From contig OX388312.1 in NCBI GenBank assembly GCA_947579605.1, positions 992,001 through 1,056,000 on the forward strand: a stretch of DNA of 64,000 bases. The letters are read 5' to 3'. Made by a program: the position numbers and the translations under genes. The DNA is from Athripsodes cinereus (Eukaryota > Arthropoda > Insecta > Trichoptera > Leptoceridae). The notes below the pieces were generated by a model that saw only the letters and a program-made list of their open reading frames with translations, was not told the DNA's origin and did no database searches. Each line of letters begins with the position of its first letter. Position 1 is the stretch's first letter. This document shows positions 1 through 11,394 of this stretch, piece after piece.

Positions 1-398
1 TGTTTGACTTCAGAAAGTTCAGTACGTTTAATACTTGTATGAATTTTAAAACTTGTATTATTATTTAATACTTGTTTTTATCGAATTTCTCCGAATCACA
101 AAAAAGTGTTATAGCGTATTTCGAAACTCGGCGAAAGATTATTGTCACATGTAAGTATGTATGCATATTGTAATTCCAAGTATTAATATTCCATTGACCA
201 AATCCTAGGCTTAGCGATGTGGTATGGGAATACCGCAAACGTTATGTTACGTCGTGTCTCCTTCTCGTTCCAGACAGAATTATTTAAAACACTTACGAGA
301 GATACAGAGAGAGTTTCATCGGAGATCCATGACCCGAAGATTGGTATTTCAGAATCCAAACCTCAAACACGTACATATTGCAAAGTTATACATATATG
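1..398. other. No recognised feature
   Basis: AT-rich DNA. Two overlapping open frames of about 70 codons at 217-433 have no recognisable domain and no splice sites that would join them to a neighbour, so I do not call them genes. Confidence 0.5.
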
Positions 399-980
399 TC
401 GCCGCCCGACAGTTGAATCAGCCAGTTAACTAAATGGCTAGACGGTTAGTAAAATGTCGGCATAAAATTAAATCGGTTGCCATTTTGTTGAATTACAATG
501 ATGCTTCAGTCATTTCTTGTGTATACTTCTAATGGCGTATTCATTTCATGAGTGAATGTTTTAATTTTTGCCTTGATTGTTTTTGTCTCAATTGGTGCAT
601 GGATTATCTAACCGAGTGCATTTTGTTTTTATTTCTTTGTGTTGTTTTTTTTTTTAGTTAGAACATAGTGTTGATAATATGATGTAAAATAATTTAACAC
701 ACTTCAATGGCTTGTAAACTTTAGAATATTAAAGTTGTACTAATAATCTATAAAAGCTGTTTGTTTGTGTTATATTAATAAAATAAAAAAAATGCGTCAA
801 ACGTTTTTCATTCCGCCTGGTCGAAGGTAGTCCGATTGTTGAAATTTAGTTTCTTTATTTACCACTATGGCGCTAAGATTCATAAACGTTGCGACGATTC
901 AACTAGACCTCTGTTAGCCATTCAATAGGATAACGCCTAGCTATTCAGTAAACTGGCTAATTCAACTATCTGGCAGGGAC
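399..980. mobile_element. Candidate DNA transposon/MITE with ~50-bp terminal inverted repeats
   Basis: The left end (399-449) and the reverse complement of the right end (931-980) align over about 50 bases. They share blocks such as AGTTGAAT, AGCCAGTT and GGCTAG/AGCTAG, with scattered differences. The interior has no open frame of note. I could not identify a target-site duplication, so the exact borders and superfamily are uncertain. It is most likely an old non-autonomous DNA transposon. Confidence 0.5.
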
Positions 981-2599
981 ACACTTACAACGAGAATATT
1001 ATATAATATAAGGGACAATCTTAATAATACCGAGTGTTAAAATATAGAAAGAATTTTCCTGTAGCACCTATTTATAATGGCTCTTGTGTCTAACGGACTC
1101 TTAAACTTTTCTGCAGCATTGATCTCTCTAACACCACTAACTAGATCTGCACAATTTTATGACATACATTTTATTTATTATTTTATCTACTTAATACGGA
1201 TATTTTTTTTCGTTTCGTCTTAACTATAATCGGCACGGAGGGGACGCGATGCATTTTTTCACTTGCAGTTAGCTAGCAATTCTACTTGTAGGAATGCCTT
1301 GATGGTATGGATGGATGTATTTTTTGTCGTCAGCTGACATTATAATGTACAAAATATTTGATTTGATTTTTAGTGTGTAAGTTTGACATTTACTTTGTAA
1401 TTGTGATCTGAGTGGGCTTGGGATTCCCTCTTCCTGGGATCTTGTCTGTCTTACTATTGCGTCTGGGGGACCTCCCGGAGCTCTCAGGTTCTAGAGGTTC
1501 TTTGGGTGCTTTTCTAGTCACAAAACAACTAATATGTAAATGATACGTAACTGTAAGCTAATTTTGAGTCAAATTGTAAAGTAAAGAGTCGGTAGACATT
1601 AACGGTTGTATTTAATTTCAGGAAGGATTTTGTCAGTGGGAGTCCTTCAGGCGAACCTTGAGCCCTTCCTTAGAAAGAATTTGCTTGAAGAGTATGAATG
1701 ACATAGGAACTGACATTTCTGTAACATTCATGGGTGAGGGAGGGTGTAACCCTTAATGTGTGGGTGCTTCAAAGATGCCGAGGTGGGTTTAAGCTGGGGA
1801 GGTGGGATGGGGTGGGTGGTCAAGTAATACAACATTTATGCCTGTTATGGAATGAAAACGATGTTTATGTAATAACAATAATAACCAAAACATTTTTTAT
1901 TGTAATTAAACATTATGTAATGAAACGAAACTCCCGCTTATATTTGATCATCCCTCAACATATTGCAAGATTTAGAGAAAATAACATAGAATCCCGAACT
2001 TGACGACAACTGTTATAATATAATAATTGTATCTCTGTGTTCTCAGGGAGGGTGGTGAAGGGTCAACTAATTCTCACAATTATTCCGCTTAGTGCGAAAC
2101 CTCTTTGAAATGTAATTACATATTTAGATATTCAAATTTATACAATATTTATTGAAGTATCCACATAAAGTTTAAGTGTTTCAGTAAGGAATTTTAGGAA
2201 GATAATAAGGAGGTCTTATTCTTTTTCTCGTCCTTCAATGCTTCGAAACAAACCGTTTTTAAAAGTATTAAGAAAGATCGAGTAAAATGTTCTACTCCTG
2301 GTATTTCTAATATTCTGATGTCATTTCTAATGTTTTGATGTAATTGTCACAGGAACAGTGTATTGTGAAAGAGTGTCGTCTAGACCTTTGAAGACCTTGT
2401 AAACAAAACAATGTTTCATCTCTTTTTGTCTATCGGTATTACAAACAAAAATAGTGCTGGAACGATTGCTTTACCATGGTTAAATATTTCACTAAATCAC
2501 TAATTTGTATTTTTATTTTCATTTGAGACATTATATTTACCTGAAACGACCATCGAAAATGTGAATAAATATAAAATATGTAGTTAATATTGATTTAAG
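981..2599. other. Intergenic or intronic DNA, mostly unrecognised
   Basis: Apart from the SINE-C fragment near 1232-1310, I see no gene. Positions 1400-1520 are less AT-rich than their surroundings and could be an old LINE 3' UTR, but nothing confirms it. A short stretch near 2349-2380 resembles the RTE C-terminal remnant at 43580-43620. Confidence 0.4.
1232..1310 (+). repeat. SINE-C fragment (3' third)
   Basis: This matches the 3' part of the reference copy at 17585-17834, from the GGCACGGAG block to the GATGGTAT tail. It is degraded and lacks the head. Confidence 0.6.
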
Positions 2600-2726
2600 G
2601 GTGAGGAAGAACCTTACTAAAGCCTTTGTATGGAGTATTTTGCTATACGGTTGCGAGACGTAGACCAACAGCAAGAGTGAAAGAGGAAGGTTGGCGGCCT
2701 TTGAGATGTGGTGCTATAGACGTTAG
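2600..2726 (+). pseudogene. RTE-B reverse transcriptase fragment
   Basis: This is a near copy, by eye well above 80% identical, of the part of the RTE-B element at 36014-36915 that encodes the segment around LLYGCETW and the following FEMWCYRRM motif. It is in the opposite orientation and out of frame in places. Neither end of the element is present, so it is a dead internal fragment. Confidence 0.75.
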
Positions 2727-2770
2727 GCTGATGATGAGAGTGGAAGACCTTGAAAGCTGGTTCGCAAACT
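2727..2770 (+). repeat. Fragment of foldback family D with hammerhead-like motif
   Basis: It contains GGCTGATGATGAGAG, a short loop and then CCTTGAAAGC, the same motif as in the foldback at 13735-14326. It directly abuts the RTE-B fragment, so one probably inserted beside or into the other. Confidence 0.55.
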
Positions 2771-4125
2771 GTACTACCGAATGATTGGAAGAGGATTCGA
2801 CCTTGATTGCCAATCATGTGATTGGCAATCGTTCACTGTTTTCATCCTACTATCTGGACGCACCCATTAAGAAAGCCACTGTGTACTAAGTACTAGTATT
2901 TAATATTTATCAATTTAAATAGGTATAAAATAAATTTGGCTCAGGCTACTCACTGGAATCTATCTATGAGGACATAAGTTTTGATGGAGGCAGTCTTGAT
3001 CTTTTATATACTTATGAAAATTTGTGTTATATTGAACCGTGCATGTAAAAAGCTTAATGTTGAAAATTATAAAATTCTGTATACACTTTTATTTTTAAAA
3101 ATGATGTATATCATCTGTCTGAGACTTCCATGATTGGCTGTTAGAGGGATCATCAATCATATGTAGCGTATATCAATTAATTACAGTTCAGGGTTCCTGT
3201 CCCACCCTCCCCCCTCTAATGGACTTGGGGATTGATTCATGTGACATGTCAAGTAAATTCTTCACGTGTCGGAAAACAAACTTCACAATATCTTTATAGG
3301 GTGATTGATTGGGGGTGAAAAGTGGAAGAGGTGACTCCACTTTCAGGGTAGTTTTGCTGAAAATAATCAAACTCGAAAATAATTTGGAAACATTACTCAT
3401 TTAGGTAACAATTTTTGTTTTTTTTTCCTTTACAGTACTTTAATGTTGAAATAACTTTATTTGTTGGATATTACAGGAGTCCAAGGACTCCTATTTATCC
3501 ATTTAGGATACCTACTTTAATGTTGTCTTGGAATATAAAATCTCTCTCATCATTTTTCATAAGTTGTTGAATGTTCTAATAATAGGAAGTATCCGTAAAA
3601 TATCGCCTTCCTATGAGAGCTTCCTTTATTAAGACAGGTATTAGAAGTCCACTACATGGAACTAAATGACAAATTTAAGAAACTGGATATCTATATATTT
3701 TAATTCAACACATTTTTACTCTAAAAAATTCGTTTGACATAATATTCTCTGTGAAAACTGAGTTTTTCCCCCCCCCCATCTCTCTCCCTTTTTGACCACG
3801 TTCAGTCAAATGTATTCTATCCTTTGTTATTTTATTTTTTTACATATTTAATGAACGCTTGTGCACCGATAATATTGTTTTAGTTGTTTTTGCTGTGTCA
3901 TACAGGTGCCGTTTATTTATTTATTCATTCTTTATTGTATATTGATCACAGTGCATTAAATTTTATAGAGGATTGCATTTAAATGAAATAAAATCAATAT
4001 GCGAGTTTATCTCAAATTCGTGATCTCTTCCAACTAATCCAACATTTAGTTGACTATATTTTTCTGAACAAATGTATTGTTGAAATTTATATCATATATA
4101 TTTGTTGAGTACACGGTTAAGAAAT
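2771..4125. other. No gene seen
   Basis: AT-rich DNA. A TTTATTTATT run near 3910 followed by ATTCATTCTTTATTGTA resembles the 3' tails of LINE copies elsewhere in the window (48640, 56218) and may be a short minus-strand LINE end. Nothing else is recognisable. Confidence 0.4.
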
Positions 4126-4335
4126 GCTAGCCCCACTTATTTCGAGTGTTTTATAAATATGAAAGAGAGGTATTCGAAAAAAAAGACATTTCGCATATAA
4201 AATATAATGATGATTTTTGCCACCCATTCTGAATTCCTCAATTTTTGTTGGCACGGAGAATACATCTTGCATGTTAATAGCATGCTGCTGGGCTGCTGGC
4301 TACTCCACTTGTTGGATATGGTGTGATGTTACATA
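4126..4335 (+). repeat. SINE-C copy
   Basis: A diverged copy that retains the middle block (GCCACCCATTCTGAAT), the GGCACGGAG block and the CTGGCTACTCCACTTGT tail. The 5' head is poorly preserved. Confidence 0.65.
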
Positions 4336-4349
4336 TATAATTATTCTGA

Positions 4350-4436
4350 ATGCAAAGTGTCCTTTCCGTCTCAATAACAAAATAAGACATTCAGGATGAG
4401 TGGCAAACCTCATCGCTGAATCTAAGATGTAAAATT
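4350..4436 (-). repeat. SINE-C fragment
   Basis: The opposite orientation to the copy just upstream. It covers the middle block, from the reversed CCGTGCC-like segment to GATGTAAAAT. The two copies lie head to tail in inverted order with a gap of about 15 bases. Confidence 0.6.
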
Positions 4437-5734
4437 GATAATTAATAATTGAAGAATGTACCTAAATTGGTCTTGTGGCCCCTTAAACCAGCAATACTAT
4501 AGCTGTTTACAATTGAAAAGTTAATGTATTACTTACGATGTATACATAAATTTTTCAATAAATTATTATGATTCGACACAACTATGTAGGTATTAGACTT
4601 ATGTTTCATCGTATGAAAATATCATAACGTTTTGTACGGTTTTGTATAGTGCCAGCAGCTGCCTGTCGCTGTCAACACGAAGCCAACAACAACACTAGCT
4701 GCAAAAATTCAATTGAATATTAAAGTTTACGCTGCGAAATAGAAAATTCCAGTACAACTATTATTTTGTATTATATTACTGATGCGACTAGAGAATGGAC
4801 TTGTCACTATGTTTACATGACATTTAATAGAGTTATGTATGTAGTTACCCGTATGCTGAAGTGTGATTGTTATAATAGTCTAGCTGCAATTTTATTTGAA
4901 TCAGTATAGTATACAATAACTACTACTGTATCATCAGCAGTAAACATATATATACAGAACATTTTTACAGTTCTACGTATCACGGAGATACTAGATTATT
5001 TATTACAAGCTTTTGTAACCCGGCATTGCTCGGGTTTAAATAAACAAAAACCGTGCAAATACATGGGTTAAAACTGGTATTTTTAGTTTGTAGTAGGTAC
5101 CTTCATAAATCTTCAAGTGATTTGTCATGAAAAGTAAAGAAAAATATTAGGCGAAAATAAATAGGTTCTTATGGCTAGTACCGAGGCACTTTTGTATTTA
5201 TTTATACAAAAAATCAATTAACATTGTTTATGGATTTATTACATAATACTAATCTTATTCTACAGTATGGATTTCTATGGTCTCATAATATCCTCCATTA
5301 TGAAAATAGCTCAAAATGTCAAAAATATGCAATTTTTATTCTCATAATTCAGGATTTTTTGTCATTAGCAATCACAATGTTTCATTATGTAAACAGTCCC
5401 TAATTATTTAGTTTCAGTATTGTTTTATTTATTGTTACATCCATTTTGAAATTAATTCAATACAATGAAAAATGTTTGACTATAAATATTGGATTTTCAT
5501 ACATTCGCTTGGCAATTTTGTCAAGCGAATGTATGGGAATCTCATTAAAATTGTAATATCTTTATCAATACATAAGATATTTAAAATGTTTTTAGCCTTA
5601 AACCTGCCCAGGAGATGAGACCTCGTATAGAGTGTATTACTTTACTTCTGTCTTTCCTTATTTCAGAGTCCATTGAGGACATACGCACATTCGAACCGAC
5701 TCAAATATTTATGTGTGGATTTAGATTTAAGATT
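4437..5734. other. No gene seen
   Basis: AT-rich DNA. AACCCGGCATTGCTCGGGTT near 5017-5036 is an imperfect palindrome. Related CCCGGC strings occur at about 45733 and 25957, so this is probably the end of an old repeat family that I cannot name. Confidence 0.35.
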
Positions 5735-5834
5735 AGAAGAATCGCTGGTGACTGGTTGCAGAAAGCTAGAAGAAAGAGATGCCAGGAGTCATAATATGGG
5801 GGAGGCTTATGTTCAGCGATGGACAGGAATAGCT
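5735..5834 (+). pseudogene. RTE-type LINE, C-terminal remnant
   Basis: Read on the plus strand, this encodes RIAGDWLQKARRKR in one frame and then EAYVQRWTG followed by stop in another. Both resemble the extreme C-terminus of RTE reverse transcriptases. The frame change shows it is decayed, and no endonuclease or RT core is present. Confidence 0.55.
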
Positions 5835-5854
5835 AAGTAGATATTAATGTTTTT

Positions 5855-5935
5855 CTCTCCACGCCAACAAAAAAATAAGTCATTCAGGATGGGTGGCAAA
5901 TCTCATCACTGAATTTAATATGCAAAATGTCTTTA
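5855..5935 (-). repeat. SINE-C fragment
   Basis: Contains CATTCAGGATGGGTGGCAAA and the adjoining blocks. It ends where SINE-B begins, which suggests SINE-B inserted here or the remainder was deleted. Confidence 0.65.
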
Positions 5936-5942
5936 TTTATTA

Positions 5943-6122
5943 TTATTTAAAAAAAAAGATATATCTGGGTTTTGTTATAAACTCAAATACAACCTTGTAC
6001 ACCTTTCACAGTAAGCTAAAAGCTTGTGTTGTGAAAGGGAGTTTGCCGGCACCTGGAATCGAACCACGGACCCCCTGTTCACGAGGCCGAGACTCTACCT
6101 CCAGGCTACCGACGAACTGTGA
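5943..6122 (-). repeat. tRNA-like SINE-B, copy 1
   Basis: On the minus strand the head reads TCGGTAGCCTGGAGGTAGAG and then the B-box-like GGTTCGATTCC, the layout of a polymerase III type 2 promoter. The body includes CACAAGCTTTTAGCTTACTG, and the tail reads ...CCCAGATATATC followed by T-rich and A-rich tracts. Other copies are at 6484-6925 (interrupted), 57505 and 62345. SINEs encode no protein and depend on a LINE for movement. Confidence 0.8.
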
Positions 6123-6483
6123 ATAGTTCTAATTTAGAAATAATTGAATCATTACTAAAAGTAATGGGTAGACAGATTAATGTAATTATCGACCAGAGAT
6201 ATCGGTAGTTAAGTTGTGAATTTTATGACACAATTGGATGTCGGGAACTGGATTTTGCTTACTAGATAATCGGTAGTTAACTTAATTTAATATCTTAAAA
6301 CATTTTATAGTTTTAGTTTGTTTGTAAGAACCACTCCTCTTTGTTTATTTGCCATCTATTCTAAGTGGTTAATTTTTTATTTGTACTGAAAGGATTACCT
6401 CTGTACTTATTACAAGCAATTAGTTTACTGAATATTACACTAGTGGGGGATGTTTGTGATGGAATAGATAGTTTATATTTTAT
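6123..6483. repeat. Flank shared with a diverged downstream duplicate
   Basis: Blocks here (ACCACTCCTCTTTGT, GCCATCTATTCT, CCTCTGTACTTATTACAAGC, CACTAGTGGGGGA) recur in the same order at 6947-7240 with substitutions and indels. Together with the adjoining SINE-B copies, this marks an old direct duplication of a unit of about 540 bases. Confidence 0.65.
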
Positions 6484-6925
6484 TTTTTTTATTTAAAAAA
6501 AAAGATATATCTGGGTTTTGTTATAAACCCAAATACATAACATAACATAACATAACATACATAGACAACTCACACAGATCGAGCTAGTCCCAAACTAAGA
6601 TGAATCTTGTATTATGGGTACTAACGCGACGATACACATATATACAATGCACTACACACATATACATGTAACACCCAGACCCAGGACAATTTGAAAAAGG
6701 TCATTCTTCACTTTGCCCTGGCCGGGAATCGAACCCGGGACCTCGTGACTCAAAGGCAAGAGCGTTACCTCCACGCCACACCGGCCGACAACTTTATACA
6801 TCTTCCACAGTAAGCTAAAAGCTTGTGTCGTGAAAGGGGAGTTTGCCGGCACCTGCGGGATCGAACCGCGGACCCCTTTGTTCAAGAGACCGAGACTCTA
6901 CCTCCAGGCTACCGACGTACTGGAA
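6484..6925 (-). repeat. tRNA-like SINE-B, copy 2, interrupted by SINE-A
   Basis: The tail part is at 6484-6536 and the head part at 6788-6925. Between them lies a complete SINE-A copy. The B box on the minus strand reads GGTTCGATCCC. The break falls inside the AAATACAAC block that is continuous in copy 1, so SINE-B was present first. Confidence 0.8.
6537..6787 (-). repeat. tRNA-like SINE-A, copy 1 (nested)
   Basis: On the minus strand the head GGCCGGTGTGGCGTGGAGG is followed by a B box GGTTCGATTCCCGGCC, then a body with CCTGGGTCTGGGTGTTACAT, and a tail of ATGTT repeats (seen here as ATAACATAAC...). It closely matches the plus-strand copy at 40141-40400. The well-kept B box and pentamer tail indicate a fairly recent insertion into SINE-B. 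No clear target-site duplication beyond two or three bases is visible. Confidence 0.85.
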
Positions 6926-7250
6926 GATGAATGGAAGAGTTTTTTTAGACCACTCCCCTCTGTAAATTTGCCATCTATCTTGAATGATTTATTATTTATA
7001 TTATTACTGACAATAATACGATTCTTACAAGGATCATTACATCTGAAGGCCATTACCCCAGAAGAAAACCTTAAACGATATCCAAACGATAACACAACTA
7101 CAATTTATCCTCGATTTTTCTTATAAATTCTGCATATGTCACGTTAAATTTATATTTTATTGGTACGGACAGGATGGCCTCTGTACCTATTACAAGCAAT
7201 TAATTCACTGAATTTCTCACTAGTGGGGGAAGTCGTCGTGATAGAAAAAT
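6926..7250. repeat. Second unit of the diverged direct duplication
   Basis: This shares ordered blocks with 6123-6480 (see that entry), including TATTACAAGCAATTA and CTAGTGGGGGA. Extra internal sequence at 6985-7140 is not in the first unit. Confidence 0.6.
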
Positions 7251-8859
7251 ATGTACATAGATGAATGGAAGAGTTTATTCTTTTCAATATTTAGTCTTCG
7301 TCCTTGGATATTATGAGTGGTGTCTCAATTTCGACGAAAATACGTCTTGAAGTTGAAAAAAAAATCAAAGCCCACAATATCGACTATAGATATAATAATA
7401 TGTATGTATTAGATAGGTATTACTTCACCTCAAGTTGTGAAGTGGCGGTGAAAAAAAAATCCTCGCTTCCTTTGACATTGTGAACGCGAATAAAAAAATA
7501 TATAAAAGCGTGGAATTAATAAAAGGGAGTACCTACCTGCCACAAATACTACTACATACTACTTCTACTAGCACTGTGGCTCTTTTCATACTGGACAATT
7601 TCCATCGAATACCAATCAGATACTAAATATTCGTGAATACCTAATATCTTATAAAGTTTTAATATCTGAAATATTTTATAGGTATAAATTAAAATAATTA
7701 AAAACACTGTATTTTCCATTTTTATTCTTTAATTAGTTAAACGTTTTCAAAGCTTACTGCTTCATCTTCAGAACTTAACTAAACCTAAAATCTTCAAGGA
7801 CAAAAAATTGGTATGTTATGGTGAGGGAGTGAAGGGTGGGGTAGGGGGTGTAGTTGGGATTAGTAAGATTAGGGGGGATGATATGGGTGGGATTTGAATA
7901 TTTATAATATTTTTATTTTCTAATACATGAATATTTTAATTACTATTATGATGTGGCCCTATGTGATTACACGCAATATATAAACGAAATAAACTGAATC
8001 ATAGTAATTAGTCGCCACTTTTACTAGTATCTTTAGAAAAGGTATTTTAAATAGATGCTTTTCTTTGTTTTTAAGTCTATAACCATGTATTTTTTTTAAT
8101 TTAAAATCATATACGGCGTGAGACTTTTAAATGTTAACAAAAAGTATGACGTGCAACAAAAAAAAAAACAATCATGCACAAGCTTTAAAATAAGTTTAAT
8201 AATTTAATAATTAAGTATTAAATCAAAAAAGTATCTACATTTTTATCATTAATTATTATAAAACCATTAAACAACGATATAGTTTTCAGGATGAGTGGCA
8301 ACGAAGCAATATTAATATTTATTTCACAAGTGTTTTAAATTTGTAGTAACATGAATATTTATTTTTGCAGTAATGTTCATTGTAGATTTTTAATATGATA
8401 ATGGAAATGTATGTACATCAATTTGACACACAATCTACAAAATATTCAAATATGGTAAAAACGAACGAAGAAATAAAACACTTTTTTCAAACTTCACCAA
8501 GCGTCAGACTTCACACACCTTTTTCTACAGTAGCAATTTGAACTGCTAAAATTGAAATTGTGATCATCAACTCGTCGGATACGACGAGGCCATACATAAT
8601 CATGTGAAAATTTGCTGTAAGTGTAAATTCAGCAAAACGGGTGTATCGTAAAAGAGTGAATCGTACAATATACACATCACAAGTACCGTGCATATATTTG
8701 AAAAGAACTTTCAAAGGAGCACTTCAGTCATCAAAATTCAGAGTATTTAATGCGACGTCACACATTCTCACACGAGTTTGAAAAATAAATTTTTGAGTAT
8801 ATTTGTAAAAAGAACTTTTATGTGTGCATAAAATACATATTATGTAACTGGCAGTGGCG
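7251..8859. other. No gene seen; one hammerhead-like motif inside
   Basis: AT-rich DNA with homopolymer A tracts and a G-rich patch at 7820-7890. At 8281-8300 there is a scrap of the SINE-C middle block (CAGGATGAGTGGCAA). The only structured element is the motif near 7735-7785, listed separately. Confidence 0.4.
7735..7785 (-). repeat. Hammerhead-like stem motif with ACGTTT tail
   Basis: The minus strand reads CTGAAGAT, then GAAGC-AGTAA-GCTTT (a five-pair stem counting one G-T pair), then GAAAACGTTTAAC. The layout equals that at 48920 and 60300: CTGANGA, one T, a short hairpin, GAAA. This is probably the end of a Penelope-like or derived element. The identification is inference. Confidence 0.4.
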
Positions 8860-8861
8860 TG

Positions 8862-9002
8862 TCTATGGTTTTCATACCGGGTAGGCCCACCTTTATAATT
8901 TGTAGGTATAAATAAGCTAGGTATTTATTAAATATCAAATATTTAAATATGTAACATGACAATAGTTCCATTTCACTTTGAAAGAAAAAATATTCAAATA
9001 AT
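8862..9002. repeat. hAT-like terminal fragment (GGCGTGTCTATGG family)
   Basis: CAGTGGCGTGTCTATGGTTT at 8862 has relatives at 35608 (CAGTGGTTTGTCTACGG) and 55664 (GTGGCGTAACTTAGG). AATAGTTCCATTTCA is shared at 8960 and 55702. CAGTG starts are common for hAT elements, but no opposite terminus was found. Confidence 0.35.
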
Positions 9003-9163
9003 GAGTGCCAACAAAATTTAAAGACATTCAGGATGGGTGGCAAACCTCATCGCTCAATTTGAGATGTAAAATGTCTTCATTTTTCGAGCACCTGACTTTT
9101 ACAGGACACTTGAAAACTTACGGACAAGAGTAAGACACCAATTTTTTGCCAGTTGCTCCACGG
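9003..9163 (-). repeat. SINE-C copy, 5' two-thirds
   Basis: Runs from the GTGCCAACA block through the CACCTGACTTTTACAGGACA segment to the CTCCACGG head. The 3' tail block is missing. Confidence 0.75.
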
Positions 9164-10220
9164 TTTTACGGCTTACGTGATCAAAGTGATGTAATTTCCT
9201 TATTTTAACACTATCGAGCAAAATCCACGATGGTTTACCTACATAAATATACTACAGTAGTAGGTATATCTAAATTTTTTACTTTCTTTTACATTTTTAT
9301 ACATTTCTTAATTTTTTTTCATTTTTTAACATTTTTACATTTTTATGTGTTTTAGCATTTTAAGTCTTCCTATATCTTTTTATTTAATGAACTACCTCAA
9401 ATTTATGTTTATTAGTTTGGTAAGAAAGGATCTTAATTGTTTTGGTCATTTTTTGTATTTTAATGTTTGTATTTATTGTTTCAACTGTTTGATCCATACA
9501 GAATAAATAAAATAAAATTAAATAAATAGATACCTAACATCTTTAATGGTATGAAATATTTAGGAGAAAATAAATCAAATAATGCTCTTCCGTACACATA
9601 TTGTTATACCATCCCTCGTAATAAATTCATAAGACAGCACATCAATGTAATTTTTTCGTTACAGAATATTATCATTTCTGAACATAAATTAAGACAATTG
9701 ATTTTCATCGTTATTACATTTTCTAAGATAAATTACTACTACTACCATTATACTACTTATAAATTATAATATAATAAAAATTTGAATGCAATATAATCCA
9801 TTTCACTCCTTGTAAAAGACAACATAAAACAAGTAAGTAAATATATAATATTATTTGGAACATCAATTATTTTGAAAATCACATTGAAATATTTTATGTT
9901 AAGTATTAAGAACATTTGCAAAACAATTCAAATTTTAACGATCCTTAAGGCGTAACATTCCCAAACTCCTTCTTATTTGTATTCAAGAATGTTTGTACAG
10001 TGGGACCTCGCTAATTTGAAATTCAAGATATACTAAAAAAAACCTGGACAACGTTATTTCGACTTACTATCTCCTGTTTATTTATGTAAAGTAATAGAAG
10101 GATTCCACATTATATTCTACAATGATATTTGTATCCATCTTGATAATGTCCCAAGATAAAATTCTTATAATGTTTAAAACAATCTATACCTATAAACAAA
10201 TGAAACTTTATTGGCAAAAA
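9164..10220. other. No gene; possible LINE 3' end at 9380-9535
   Basis: Positions 9420-9535 have the look of a plus-strand LINE 3' UTR. They end in AATAAATAAAATAAAATTAA-type repeats, as other LINE tails in this window do, but no coding part is attached. The rest is unrecognised AT-rich DNA. Confidence 0.35.
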
Positions 10221-10542
10221 TCTAATATATAAAATTCTCGTGTCACGGTGTTTGTTATCATACTCCTCCGAAACAGCTGGACCGATTTTGATGAAATTTT
10301 TTGTGCTCATTTGGTAGGTCTGAGAATCGGCCAACATCTATTTTTCATACCCCTAAAAGTTAAGGGTGATCCACCTCAAACTTTTTTTAAATTTTTTGTA
10401 CAATTTTTTTTTATGGTGAGACATTAAAAAATACATACAGTTCTAATATTTCACCCTACTACCATCAACCCCTATTTTTTAATAGCGATAAAAGTAAATG
10501 GCATAATGTATATGGCAAAACAACATTTGCCGGGTCAGCTAG
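10221..10542 (+). mobile_element. Non-autonomous Helitron-like element, 322 bp
   Basis: It begins with TCTAATATATAAAATTCTCG directly after an A and ends with GGGTCAGCTAG directly before a T. This is the TC...CTAG arrangement between A and T used by Helitrons, which insert without a target duplication. Near the 3' end GGCAAA-ACAACA-TTTGCC forms a hairpin whose base lies 11 bases before the element's last base. The 5' portion holds CTCCGAAACAGCTGGACCGA, a phrase I associate with insect Helitron families. There is no Rep/helicase ORF, so it depends on an autonomous partner. Confidence 0.75.
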
Positions 10543-11033
10543 TATAGTATACAAGCATGCTACAGTGTGGTTACAAGAAGCACCAAAAGACAGCCTTATC
10601 GAATATATGCAATTTCTCCCAGCCAATCCAGTATTTAAAATTTGTACTTTATGTTTTTACAATAAAAATAATCGTAAATAACTATTTAGGATAATTTTTG
10701 ATATGTATTTTTCAAGTAATCGTGTCTTCATTAGAATTCTACGCATATAAAACTCACTTTACATATGTTGAAACATGTAACTATATCGATCATTGGATTA
10801 GGTTTGTGTACTGGTATACATTGCCTCATGGCAATACTTAATTAAGCCTATTGAACAATTTTTTTTAAATTTATTTAAAGCCAATGATACACTTCAGATG
10901 ATACATATGACCACAAACAATATATAAGAGACAAAAATATAAATAGCGCATTACCCCATTTAAAAATGTATACGTCATAATTTCATAAATTGTAATATTT
11001 TAATAAGCCTATGCAGATTGCCGTTTGGTGGCG
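10543..11033. other. No gene seen
   Basis: AT-rich DNA without recognised repeats. Confidence 0.4.
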
Positions 11034-11112
11034 GGCCGGCTTTCAAGAGCTTTCGCTTTCATCATCAAGCTTGAGTTCCACCAAGAACCGTCGGTCGATA
11101 AATTAAACTTTA
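11034..11112 (-). repeat. Fragment of foldback family D
   Basis: The minus strand carries CTTGATGATGAAAGCGAAAG, then CTCTTGAAAGCCGGC. Upstream in the same orientation are the TCGACCGACGGTTCTTGGTG block and the reverse complement of TTCCACC. The same blocks occur at 13735-14326 and 14523-14815. Confidence 0.6.
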
Positions 11113-11394
11113 TCGACTTTAATATTTAAAATTAAATGTTATATTTTTTTGTCAAATCCTTAAATTCTACAAGTTATTGAGGTTCCATTGTACTCGAAAA
11201 CAGATTTGAAAAGAAATCGAGTCGTTACACATTAATATCTAACAATTTGTCTCTATATCCGAAACGATTTATCTTTTTAAGATTCACAAAAGATGAAACT
11301 AATACTGACTAAATAAAATGTTCAGTAAAAATATTCTTACTTCGAAATACAACATAATATCATAAAAAGAAATATATGGACGTCCAAGAACTAC

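Noticed and set aside
217..433. Two overlapping open frames of about 70 codons
   Set aside because: No domain, no splice context and no repeat match. Length is within chance for this DNA.
6710..6790. tRNA gene suggested by GGTTCGATTCCCGGCC
   Set aside because: The box lies within a SINE with a body and ATGTT tail found again at 40141. No credible full cloverleaf is present.
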